The notes under the pieces are model-generated. The model was not told the DNA's origin and did not search any database. It saw nothing but the letters and a program-made list of their open reading frames with translations. Shown in pieces: positions 27,848-35,448 of a DNA stretch of 64,000 nucleotides (positions within the stretch are counted from its first letter, which is position 1; the number at the start of each line of letters is the position of its first letter). The stretch spans positions 4,289,001-4,353,000 of the forward strand of contig CP031740.1 in the NCBI GenBank assembly GCA_022701275.1. The letters are read 5' to 3'. The position numbers were made by a program, and so were the translations under genes. The DNA comes from Microcoleus vaginatus PCC 9802 (GTDB taxonomy: Bacteria; Cyanobacteriota; Cyanobacteriia; Cyanobacteriales; Microcoleaceae).

Positions 27848-29392
27848 ATGGCTTTAGTAATTGCTGGCGAACGCAGCGGTGCGGGAAAGACGACTGTGAC
27901 GATCGCCCTTTTAGCTTTTTTAATCCGTCGCGGCTTGAATGTTCAATCTTTTAAGGTAGGCCCGGATTACATCGATCCGATCTTTCATGCTTTTGTTACT
28001 GGTCGCCCCTGTCGGAATTTAGACGCGATATTAACCTCTGAATCTTATGTAAAAAAGTGTTTTTCTCGTCATATTCAAGATGTCGATTATGCCTTAGTTG
28101 AAGGGGTAATGGGTTTATTTGATGGAGTGAGTCGAAGGAATCAGGAATCACGAAGCCACGACACGGATTTTGAGACGGATACACGGATTAATTATCGAAA
28201 AGAAGAAGGCAATTATGATTTTTCCTTTGCTTCTACGGCTCATGTTGCTTATTTGCTGAATTTGCCGGTATTGTTTGTGATAGATTGCAGCAGGCTCTCT
28301 GGTTCTGTGGCTGCGATCGCCCACGGTTTTCGTTCTTTTAACCCTGACCTTAAATTCGCTGGTTTGGTGCTGAATCGGGTGGCGAGCGATCGACATTTGG
28401 AACTGCTTCAAGATGCTCTCAAACCGCTCAATTTACCGATTTTAGGCGTTTTACGTAGGGATGAGGCTGTTACTATTCCCGATCGACATTTGGGGCTGAT
28501 TCCGGCTGAGGAGTTGCCGAATCTTCATGCTGCGATCGATAAGTTAGCGGATTTGGCTGCTGTTAGTTTTGACTGGGAGCAACTTTTGCCTTTGTTGGCT
28601 GCAACTCGAAATGAGGGGGGTGAGGGGTCTGAGCAACTTTCGCGTAGGCACAGTCTCCCTTCGGGAATTGTAACTAAAAAAGAGGATGTTGTCAACTCTT
28701 TAGGAAAACAATTTGGAGTGAGGATTGCAGTTGCGCGCGATCGGGCTTTTAATTTTTACTATCAGGACAATCTTGATTTGTTGGAAGAGTTGGGTGCGGA
28801 GTTAGTATTTTGGAGTCCCCTTGATGACTCGGCTTTTCCTGACAATGTGCAAGGGTTATATTTTGGTGGTGGTTTTCCCGAAGTTTTTGCTCAAAAATTG
28901 AGCGGTAATGTTTTAATTCGGGATGCGGTAAAAAGTGCGATTTTTTCGGGAATGCCGACTTATGCGGAGTGCGGCGGTTTGATGTACTTGTGTGATTCTA
29001 TTGTAGACTTCGATGGCAATTCTTGGCCAGGGGTGGGAGTGTTGGAAACTGTTGCTGCGATGGGAAAGCGTTTGACGCTGGGATACCGAGAAGCTGTGGC
29101 GGTGAGGGATAGTTCGGTGTTAACTGCTCTTGATCAGGTTTGGGGACATGAGTTTCATCGATCGCATTTAACTGTGGAACCGAGTAATCCAGTTTATCAC
29201 AGTTGGAGGTATGGCAAGCGGGGGGAAGTTGAGGCGGTTGCTGAAGGTTGGGGAGTTTGTCAGGTACACGCTTCTTATTTGCATTTGCACTGGGGTGCTC
29301 GGCCTGATATTCCGGCTCGTTTTTTGCAGCAGTGTGCTGATTTTGATTGTAAGGGTGTTTTGGGCGATCGATCTCAAGTAATATCTTTTTAA
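27848..29392 (+). CDS. cobB: Cobyrinate a,c-diamide synthase with an in-frame repeat insertion
   Basis: Amidates the a and c carboxylates of cobyrinic acid during cobalamin synthesis. The 514-residue protein has an N-terminal dethiobiotin-synthetase-like ATP site (VIAGERSGAGKTTVTIALL), FKVGPDYIDPIFH and VEGVMGLFDGVS. The C-terminal glutamine amidotransferase domain has the nucleophile Cys in YAECGGLMYL and the distal His in GHEFHRS. Between LFDGVSRR and STAHVAYLLNLP lie about 25 extra residues (NQESRSHDTDFETDTRINYR...) whose DNA is a dispersed CACGGATTT-type repeat; the usual junction is direct. Catalytic residues are intact, so it should still be active. Confidence 0.93.
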   Translation: MALVIAGERSGAGKTTVTIALLAFLIRRGLNVQSFKVGPDYIDPIFHAFVTGRPCRNLDAILTSESYVKKCFSRHIQDVDYALVEGVMGLFDGVSRRNQESRSHDTDFETDTRINYRKEEGNYDFSFASTAHVAYLLNLPVLFVIDCSRLSGSVAAIAHGFRSFNPDLKFAGLVLNRVASDRHLELLQDALKPLNLPILGVLRRDEAVTIPDRHLGLIPAEELPNLHAAIDKLADLAAVSFDWEQLLPLLAATRNEGGEGSEQLSRRHSLPSGIVTKKEDVVNSLGKQFGVRIAVARDRAFNFYYQDNLDLLEELGAELVFWSPLDDSAFPDNVQGLYFGGGFPEVFAQKLSGNVLIRDAVKSAIFSGMPTYAECGGLMYLCDSIVDFDGNSWPGVGVLETVAAMGKRLTLGYREAVAVRDSSVLTALDQVWGHEFHRSHLTVEPSNPVYHSWRYGKRGEVEAVAEGWGVCQVHASYLHLHWGARPDIPARFLQQCADFDCKGVLGDRSQVISF

Positions 29393-29600
29393 CGAACCGC
29401 GAAGACGCAAAGGACACGAAGGAAGAGAATGAAGAGGAAGCAGAAGATAGGTAATGTCTGTAGCGCTTTGGCAGTAAATCAATTCTGTTTTTTGGGAAGT
29501 CGCAAAGCCGGTTCCTGGCTGCGCCCAGAGTAGAAATAAAGTGGTCTTAGTATTTATATTAGAATATTTATGACGGAGAAAGCTAGGGATGTTGCGATTT

Positions 29601-30092
29601 ATGAGCGAATCAATTTCGACTAAGCAGTTATCCGCACAATGGGTGACACCGGAGAATTTTCAGCGTTACGGTCAAGTTATCTTTGCGGCAATTGATGGCA
29701 AGTCTTTCGATGCTGAGGATGCTCAGTTAAATTTGCAAAATGGTATTCCTAGATTTTACATTATGCGGCTGCACCAGAAAGGTCGCAAGTTTGGCAAAAT
29801 TACGCGACACGTTCAATGTACTCAGTGTTTGGGTTCTTTGGAAGGGAAGGATTGGTTGATGGCGGTTGCGCCTCCTGGGGATAGCTATAAACCGAGTTTA
29901 GAGGATATGGCTGCTTTTCGGATTCCGGGCAATTGTTTTATTAAGTTAGATGTGGGTACTTGGCACGCTGGGCCGTATTTTGATGCGGATTTTGTTGATT
30001 TTTACAATCTGGAGTTGAGCAATACTAATGTGGTTGACCATTTTACCTTTGATTTGGTGAAAAATCACAATCTGGAGTTTGAGATTGTCTGA
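29601..30092 (+). CDS. Ureidoglycolate lyase family protein
   Basis: A 163-residue cupin-like protein from the ATG at 29601 (MSESISTKQLSAQWVTP); an in-frame ATG at 29589 is also possible. The pattern ENFQRYGQVI, GKITRHVQCTQCLGSLEGKD, MAVAPPG and FIKLDVGTWHAGPYFD matches the ureidoglycolate lyase (AllA) family, which splits ureidoglycolate to urea and glyoxylate in purine-nitrogen salvage. It precedes a cytosine deaminase, which agrees with a role in scavenging nitrogen from heterocycles. No other allantoin-pathway genes are in the window, so the exact substrate is uncertain. Confidence 0.8.
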   Translation: MSESISTKQLSAQWVTPENFQRYGQVIFAAIDGKSFDAEDAQLNLQNGIPRFYIMRLHQKGRKFGKITRHVQCTQCLGSLEGKDWLMAVAPPGDSYKPSLEDMAAFRIPGNCFIKLDVGTWHAGPYFDADFVDFYNLELSNTNVVDHFTFDLVKNHNLEFEIV

Positions 30093-30161
30093 GGTTGGCG
30101 GTTTGTAGTTGCGCTTTCTTTTTGGTGATTATTGTTATAGGTTGGTTTTTTGAGTAAGATT

Positions 30162-30197
30162 TTTTAACCGCAGAGGGCGCAGAGGACGCAGAGGAGG
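30162..30197 (+). repeat. Dispersed CCGCAGAGG-type repeat
   Basis: Reads TTTTTTAACCGCAGAGGGCG, then CAGAGGACGCAGAGGAGG, between the ureidoglycolate lyase-like gene and codA. Related to copies at 21521-21548 and 55770-55795. Confidence 0.8.
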
Positions 30198-30304
30198 AGT
30201 AGGAGGGGGTTGGCAAGTGATTGGGGAATTCTTTTGGCCTCACTAGGCTGAGTAGCAACTAGGAAGGATCACGTTTACAAGTGTTAAATTTAGGTGCAAT
30301 TGTC

Positions 30305-31567
30305 ATGCCTGAGCAAAAGTATAGCATTGTTCTGCGCCAATGTCGTTTGTTAGGTGCGATCGACGATCGCCCAACGGTAGATATTGCTATCGAGGATGAC
30401 CAAATAGTCGCCGTTTCGCCTCGGATATCAGAACTTGGCGAACGCGAAATCGACATTCAAGGCAAATTAGTTAGTCCTCCTTTTGTGGAGTCGCACATTC
30501 ATCTCGATTCGGCTTTGACTGCGGGGGAACCGCGATGGAATCAAAGCGGCACTTTGTTCGAGGGAATTCAAATCTGGGGGGAACGCAAGCAAAGTTTAAC
30601 TCTGGATGATGTCAAAAAACGGGCTGTTGAAACTTTAAGGCTGCAAGCGTCTCAAGGAATTTTGTTTGTCAGGAGTCACGCTGATGTTAGCGAACCGACG
30701 CTGACTGCTTTGCAAGGACTTTTGGAAGTTCGAGAACAAGTCAAAGATTGGATGACTCTGCAAGTTGTGGCTTTTCCCCAAGACGGGATTTACGGAAGTC
30801 CAGAAAATGACAAACTTTTAGAGAAGTCTCTGGATATGGGGGCGGATGCTGTGGGGGGAATTCCGCATTATGAGTTGACGCGGGAAGATGGGGTGAAGTC
30901 GGTTGAACGAATTTTTGAAGTGGCTGAAAAATACAATAGATTAATAGATGTTCACTGCGATGAAATCGATGATGAACAGTCGAGATTTTTGGAGGTGGTA
31001 GCGGCTTGGGCGATTAGATGCGGGGCTGGTTCGCGGGTGACTGCGAGTCACACAACTGCTTTCGGTTCTTATAACAATGCTTATGCTTTTAAGCTGATGG
31101 GAAGTTTGGCAAAATCGGGAATTAATTTTATTGCTAATCCTTTAATTAATATCACTCTGCAAGGCCGCGCTGATACTTATCCCAAACGCCGTGGGGTGAC
31201 GCGGGTTAAGGAGTTGTGGCAGCAGGGATTGAATGTGAGTTTTGGTCACGACTGCGTGCAAGATCCTTGGTATAGTTTAGGTACGGGAAATATGTTGGAT
31301 GTCGCTCATATGGCGGTTCATGTTTGTCAGATGACGGGAATGGCTGAGATAGAAGCTTGTTTTAATATGGTGACTGTCAACGGTGCTAAAACTCTCAATC
31401 TGGGAGATGATAATTATGGGATAGAGGCGGGGAAACCTGCAAATTTGATTGTGTTGGATGCTGAGGATTGTTATGATGCAATTAGGAGGCGCGCTGCGGT
31501 TCGGTATGTGATTTCGCGGGGTAAGTTGCTGGCGCAAACTGAACCGACAAAAACAAGTTTTTTCTGA
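30305..31567 (+). CDS. codA: Cytosine deaminase (amidohydrolase superfamily)
   Basis: Deaminates cytosine to uracil and ammonia. The 420-residue product from the ATG at 30305 (MPEQKYSIVL) has the metal-binding VESHIHLDSALT (HxH), RSHADV, the VHCDEIDDEQS segment with the His and Glu expected for proton transfer, ASHTTAFGSY and SFGHDCVQDPWYSLGTGNML, all typical of CodA. A GTG at 30281 in the same frame would add eight residues. It follows the ureidoglycolate lyase-like gene and lies upstream of the AtzG/AtzE pair. Related members act on other amino-heterocycles, so the substrate assignment is by family. Confidence 0.9.
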   Translation: MPEQKYSIVLRQCRLLGAIDDRPTVDIAIEDDQIVAVSPRISELGEREIDIQGKLVSPPFVESHIHLDSALTAGEPRWNQSGTLFEGIQIWGERKQSLTLDDVKKRAVETLRLQASQGILFVRSHADVSEPTLTALQGLLEVREQVKDWMTLQVVAFPQDGIYGSPENDKLLEKSLDMGADAVGGIPHYELTREDGVKSVERIFEVAEKYNRLIDVHCDEIDDEQSRFLEVVAAWAIRCGAGSRVTASHTTAFGSYNNAYAFKLMGSLAKSGINFIANPLINITLQGRADTYPKRRGVTRVKELWQQGLNVSFGHDCVQDPWYSLGTGNMLDVAHMAVHVCQMTGMAEIEACFNMVTVNGAKTLNLGDDNYGIEAGKPANLIVLDAEDCYDAIRRRAAVRYVISRGKLLAQTEPTKTSFF

Positions 31568-31724
31568 CTTTCAAGTCGCACCAATTTTTCAACATGATGT
31601 CGTACAGACAAACAAACTCATTTCATATGTAAAATTCAAATACATCTCGCTTTGGAAGCGGTATTGACTACTACAAGTAATTATGATATTTCCTCAATAA
31701 AGTGTGCCAAATAAACGAACAAAT

Positions 31725-32180
31725 ATGAACGCTAAGTTTAAAAAATTAGACTGCAACACAGATATTTTATTGATTCAAAAAGATACTTTTACACTTAATA
31801 GATTTAAAGAATTAATGACTAAGAAACTTGCTGAAAACCTTAACAAAAAACCCGAGGGAACAACGGGTAGGATTAATCCAATATTTTTTAGTTTGTTTTC
31901 GGATTTTTCAATTGGAGAAGTAAATATTAGAGCTTTTGAGAGTAAATGGATTTTTCCTTCTCAAGGAATAGATTGTCACCTTCTAAAGATTGGTTCTCAA
32001 GGCTGGCAAAAAGGCAAACTAAGAATAGAAGCATCTCTAAGTTGGGCAACAAGCACTGGCTACTACACAATCGAGGTAATTAAATTAGAATTTTGTCCTG
32101 ATGAACCTGCCGAACCGGAATCTATTTTAGATGACATCCGCCAATCTGAGGAGTACAAAAACCTCACTAATAACTCCTGA
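31725..32180 (+). CDS. KGK domain protein (copy 1)
   Basis: A 151-residue soluble protein from the ATG at 31725 (MNAKFKKLDCNTDIL). The DILLIQKDTFTLNRFKELM start and the GSQGWQKGKLRIEASL motif define the KGK family, a small cyanobacterial family of unknown role named after that tripeptide. It ends with FCPDEPAEPES followed by LDDIRQSEEYKNL. A second copy lies at 32827-33288, with an unrelated gene between. Base composition is more AT-rich than the neighbouring metabolic genes, which may mean a different origin. Confidence 0.8.
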   Translation: MNAKFKKLDCNTDILLIQKDTFTLNRFKELMTKKLAENLNKKPEGTTGRINPIFFSLFSDFSIGEVNIRAFESKWIFPSQGIDCHLLKIGSQGWQKGKLRIEASLSWATSTGYYTIEVIKLEFCPDEPAEPESILDDIRQSEEYKNLTNNS

Positions 32181-32276
32181 TAGCCAGACAAAGATACGGA
32201 GGCAGGGCTATAAAATCACATAAATTATTGCTGAAAAATAACCATAAATCTACAATAATGAGAAATCGGCAAAATC

Positions 32277-32729
32277 ATGAAAATTCGCTGTATTGCTAAT
32301 ACGGGTGAATCTCTACCTGAGAAATATATAGATCCGCCACGCGGTTACACTAGAAAAGTTGAGTTGCCACTAACTATAGGTAAGGAATATGTTGTTTATG
32401 CTATCCGATCGTGGCAGAGAATAGTTTGGTACTATATTTGTGATGATAATTACAGCTATTATCCCATACAGACTCCCGCACCCCTGTGTGAAGTAGTTGA
32501 TAACCGAGTTTCTAAGTATTGGCAGTTTATGCTTGACCCGAATGGGGTGTTAAGGATTGCTTTTGAGCAGTGGTTTACTGACCCTTGTTTTTATGATAAG
32601 CTGACGGATCAGGAAGAGGCGGAGGTTGAGATTTTTGAGAAGGTTAAGGAATTGATGGATGCTGAGGATTTTGCTTTGCCTACGCTGGAGGTTGCAGTTG
32701 AGAAGTTGCGGGAAACTGTCAGTGTTTGA
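32277..32729 (+). CDS. Hypothetical protein between two KGK genes (150 aa)
   Basis: Starts at ATG 32277 (MKIRCIANTGESLPEKY). The N-terminal half is beta-rich with many aromatic residues (IGKEYVVYAI, IVWYYICDDNYSYYPI). The C-terminal third is acidic and helical (LTDQEEAEVEIFEKVKELMD). No signal peptide or membrane helix. I do not recognise the family. Its place between two KGK paralogues suggests a small co-inherited cassette. Confidence 0.65.
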   Translation: MKIRCIANTGESLPEKYIDPPRGYTRKVELPLTIGKEYVVYAIRSWQRIVWYYICDDNYSYYPIQTPAPLCEVVDNRVSKYWQFMLDPNGVLRIAFEQWFTDPCFYDKLTDQEEAEVEIFEKVKELMDAEDFALPTLEVAVEKLRETVSV

Positions 32730-32826
32730 GTGGGAAAAGTGCGATCGCAAATTGTTTCTTTACCACCTTGACTCAAATACCTTCAAATGGTATCAAATAG
32801 GAAGCAGCAGAATTTTGTGAAATAAA

Positions 32827-33288
32827 ATGAACGAAAAAAATGAAATCAATAGAAGCTATGAGATACTAGATGGCGATGATGATGTTTTGTTATTGGGGAA
32901 AGCTACTTTTACGGTGGGGAGGTTTAAAGAGCTAGTCGCTAGGAAGTTTGATTATATACTATTTTCTATCGAGGCAGCAGAAAAGGAATATCGCAAGAAA
33001 TCGATATATTATTGGATGGAATCTCTGTCGATTAACGAAGAAACAACTATTCAGGTAGGGGAGATAAACTGGAGTTCCCCTCAAAAAGGAATCGATTGTC
33101 AAATTCTCAGAATTGGTGCCAAAGGTTGGCAAAAAGGAAAGCTTAAAATAGAAGTTAATAGAAGTTTCCAGTCTGGGGAAGCGCAGACATCTATAAAGTT
33201 TTGTCCTGATGAACCGCCATCGCAAAAATCGCCTTTAGATGATATCAGACAATCCGAGGAATACAAAAAACTGAGCAATAATAACTGA
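32827..33288 (+). CDS. KGK domain protein (copy 2)
   Basis: A 153-residue paralogue of 31725-32180. The N-terminus (DVLLLGKATFTVGRFKELVA), the GAKGWQKGKLKIEVN motif and the C-terminal FCPDEPPSQ with LDDIRQSEEYKKL are shared; the middle (residues about 40-85) diverges. Tandem duplication with an intervening gene is the simplest history. Function unknown. Confidence 0.8.
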   Translation: MNEKNEINRSYEILDGDDDVLLLGKATFTVGRFKELVARKFDYILFSIEAAEKEYRKKSIYYWMESLSINEETTIQVGEINWSSPQKGIDCQILRIGAKGWQKGKLKIEVNRSFQSGEAQTSIKFCPDEPPSQKSPLDDIRQSEEYKKLSNNN

Positions 33289-33346
33289 CAGCCCGATCGC
33301 GATTACAATACAATAATCGATCGCACTTATATCTGAATCTTAGATT

Positions 33347-33385
33347 TTAAACCGCAGATGAGGGCAGACGTACGCGGATGAACGC
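33347..33385 (+). repeat. CCGCAGATG-type dispersed repeat upstream of atzG
   Basis: Reads AAACCGCAGATGAGGGCAGA and then ACGCGGATGAACGCTGATG. A closely related copy at 33585-33632 separates atzG from atzE. Confidence 0.75.
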
Positions 33386-33408
33386 TGATGTTTTTTTGGG
33401 AGGGACTC

Positions 33409-33585
33409 ATGGTAAATGTAGAAGAATATGTCGATCGCACCGCTGAACTGATAAACTTACCCTTAGACCCAGAACACCGCCCCGGTGTTGTGGTAAACTT
33501 CGAGAGGATAGCTGCGATCGCCCAACTCGTTACTGAATTCCCTTTACCTCAAGCAATCGAAGCTGCGCCGGTGTTTGAACCTTAG
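33409..33585 (+). CDS. AtzG-like (DUF4089) small subunit
   Basis: A 58-residue protein from the ATG at 33409, with GGGAGGGA about seven bases upstream. The sequence VEEYVDRTAELINLPLDPEH, RPGVVVNFERIAAIAQLV and EAAPVFEP matches DUF4089/AtzG, the small partner that forms a GatCAB-like complex with the amidase AtzE. The atzE-like gene starts 25 bases downstream, as expected for co-expression of the two subunits. Confidence 0.85.
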   Translation: MVNVEEYVDRTAELINLPLDPEHRPGVVVNFERIAAIAQLVTEFPLPQAIEAAPVFEP

Positions 33586-33632
33586 ATTTTTAACCGCAGA
33601 TGAGGGCAGATGAACGCAGAGGAACGCAGATG
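33585..33632 (+). repeat. CCGCAGATG-type dispersed repeat overlapping the atzE start
   Basis: The element begins just after the atzG stop and reads TTTTTAACCGCAGATGAGGG, then CAGATGAACGCAGAGGAACG and CAGATG. The predicted atzE start codon (33610) and its first eight codons lie within it. Confidence 0.8.
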
Positions 33633-35079
33633 TTTTTTAGATAAGGCTGATGCGGTTGCTACGGCAGCGGCGGTTAAATCTGGTAAGGTTACGGCTACAG
33701 TGGCGGTAAATGCTGCTTTGGAACGGATTGCTGTTAAGGATAAAGCTTTTAATTGCTTTACTGCAATCACTGCATCAAGCGCACTCGCAGCAGCCGAAAA
33801 AATAGATAATTCCATCGCAAATAACGAAAACCCAGGCCCTTTAGCAGGCGTTCCCTTCGCAGTCAAAAACCTGTTCGACATCGGCGGAATTACCACTCTA
33901 GCAGGGTCAAAAATCAACGCTGACAATCCTCCGGCTACCCAGGACGCGGCGGTGGTCGCAAGACTAAAACAAGCCGGGGCTGTGCTCGTAGGTACTCTCA
34001 ACATGGATGAGTACGCCTACGGTTTCGTCACCGAAAACAGCCACTACGGGCCGACTCGCAATCCCCGCGATACTACGCGCATCGCCGGCGGTTCCAGCGG
34101 TGGTTCCGCAGCAGCAGTCGCCGCCGGTTTTGTACCCATCACTCTCGGTTCTGATACTAACGGTTCCATCCGCGTACCGGCTGCTTTGTGTGGTGTCTTT
34201 GGGTTTAAGCCTACTTACGGCCGTTTGTCCAGGGCTGGCGCTTATTTATTTTCGAGTAGTTTGGATTGTGTGGGGCCGTTTGGGCGATCGATCAGAGATA
34301 TGGCGCTGCTGTACGATATCCTGCAAGGCCCTGATTCTCGTGACCCAGTTTGCACTCAACGCCCGCCAGAACTTTCTTCGCCGCAGTTAAATCAAGGTAT
34401 CGAAGGATTGCGAATTGCTGTTGCTGACGGGTATTTCGCCACAGGGGCGGAATCGGAAGCAATGGAGGCTGTAGAAATAGTTGCTAAAGCCTTGACAAAT
34501 ATAGTGGAGTGTGGTAACGGAACCGAAAAAACAACAAACCCCCCAAAAATAGGGGGGCTTGCAACTGTCAGCATACCGGAATCCGATCGCGCCAGGGCTG
34601 CGGCATTTATCATTACCGCTTGCGAGGGGGGAAACTTGCATTTAGACAATTTGCGATCGCGCCCTCAAGACTTCGATCCTGCCACGCGCGATCGTTTTTT
34701 AGCGGGAACCCTGATCCCTGCGACTTGGTACTTGCAAGCGCAGAGATTCAGACAGTGGTACCGCGATCGAATTCGCGAAATATTCCAACAAACAGACATC
34801 ATCCTCGCACCCGCAACCCCGATAGCTGCCCCTGAAATTGGCGTCGAGAAAATGGTAATAGCCGGACAAGAAATCTTAGTGCGTCCCAATCTAGGACTGT
34901 TCACCCAACCCCTATCATTTATTGGCTTGCCCGTTCTTTGCGTGCCCGTACAGCGGCCCGGCGCTTTGCCCTTGGGGGTACAAATTATTGGTGCTCCCTA
35001 CAGCGAAGCGGTGATTCTCCGAGTCGCTGCGGTACTAGAATCGCAAGGCCTTGTATCTGCCGAATCAATTGACCCCTAA
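33610..35079 (+). CDS. AtzE-family amidase (1-carboxybiuret hydrolase-like)
   Basis: A 489-residue amidase-signature enzyme. The Ser-cis-Ser-Lys triad is visible: Lys in PFAVKNLFDIGG, and the serines in RIAGGSSGGSAAAVAAG. With the AtzG-like subunit upstream it should hydrolyse 1-carboxybiuret or a related amide in the cyanuric acid/biuret branch, now thought to occur widely in bacteria; the substrate here is inferred. The start at 33610 lies inside a dispersed repeat, so residues 1-10 are repeat-derived. A second repeat insertion encodes about 15 residues near 304-318 (TTNPPKIGG), a CCCCCC...GGGGGG hairpin in the gene, in a loop between conserved blocks. Confidence 0.88.
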   Translation: MNAEERRCFLDKADAVATAAAVKSGKVTATVAVNAALERIAVKDKAFNCFTAITASSALAAAEKIDNSIANNENPGPLAGVPFAVKNLFDIGGITTLAGSKINADNPPATQDAAVVARLKQAGAVLVGTLNMDEYAYGFVTENSHYGPTRNPRDTTRIAGGSSGGSAAAVAAGFVPITLGSDTNGSIRVPAALCGVFGFKPTYGRLSRAGAYLFSSSLDCVGPFGRSIRDMALLYDILQGPDSRDPVCTQRPPELSSPQLNQGIEGLRIAVADGYFATGAESEAMEAVEIVAKALTNIVECGNGTEKTTNPPKIGGLATVSIPESDRARAAAFIITACEGGNLHLDNLRSRPQDFDPATRDRFLAGTLIPATWYLQAQRFRQWYRDRIREIFQQTDIILAPATPIAAPEIGVEKMVIAGQEILVRPNLGLFTQPLSFIGLPVLCVPVQRPGALPLGVQIIGAPYSEAVILRVAAVLESQGLVSAESIDP

Positions 35080-35081
35080 TT

Positions 35082-35276
35082 CTAGGGTTTGTTGTTGCGG
35101 TGAAAGCGTCTCTTAGTCCTTCTGGCAATAGCTTTGCGCTTCTGCTTTTCCAACGGGGTTTCAAAGTGGCGGTGCTTTCTCATGTCGGGGAAAATACCCG
35201 CTTTGGAAACTTGTCGCTTAAACCGTCGCAGGGCTGACTCAATCCCTTCATTTTCGCCTATTACAACTTGGGTCAT
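35082..35276 (-). CDS. rpsU: Ribosomal protein bS21
   Basis: A small basic protein of the 30S subunit, 64 residues. It shows the S21 pattern [33 protein letters not shown] and a basic tail [28 protein letters not shown] precedes the ATG. It converges with atzE, the two stops being only two bases apart, and lies downstream of prfB on the same strand, with a hairpin in between. Confidence 0.96.
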   Translation of the reverse strand: MTQVVIGENEGIESALRRFKRQVSKAGIFPDMRKHRHFETPLEKQKRKAIARRTKRRFHRNNKP

Positions 35277-35318
35277 TATTTCTCCTTTTGTTCGTTAGAT
35301 CAAGTTTTATCATATCAA

Positions 35319-35366
35319 GGTTTTTGGCCGCGCGACCTGTTGAAGGTCGGGCGATCGGCCAAAACC
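35319..35366 (-). promoter_or_regulatory. Hairpin in the prfB-rpsU gap / rpsU leader
   Basis: An outer stem pairs GGTTTTTGGCC (35319-35329) with GGCCAAAACC (35357-35366); an inner stem pairs CGACC (35333-35337) with GGTCG (35345-35349). It ends 43 bases upstream of the rpsU start. No long U-run follows on the minus strand, so it may be an RNA leader or weak attenuator rather than a strong terminator. Confidence 0.5.
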
Positions 35367-35448
35367 CCAAAATTATAGCAAATCCGCTGCCATCACCGCT
35401 CTTGATTCTTTAGTTTGCACAGCCAGACTTTGTATGTCAAGGCGCGAA

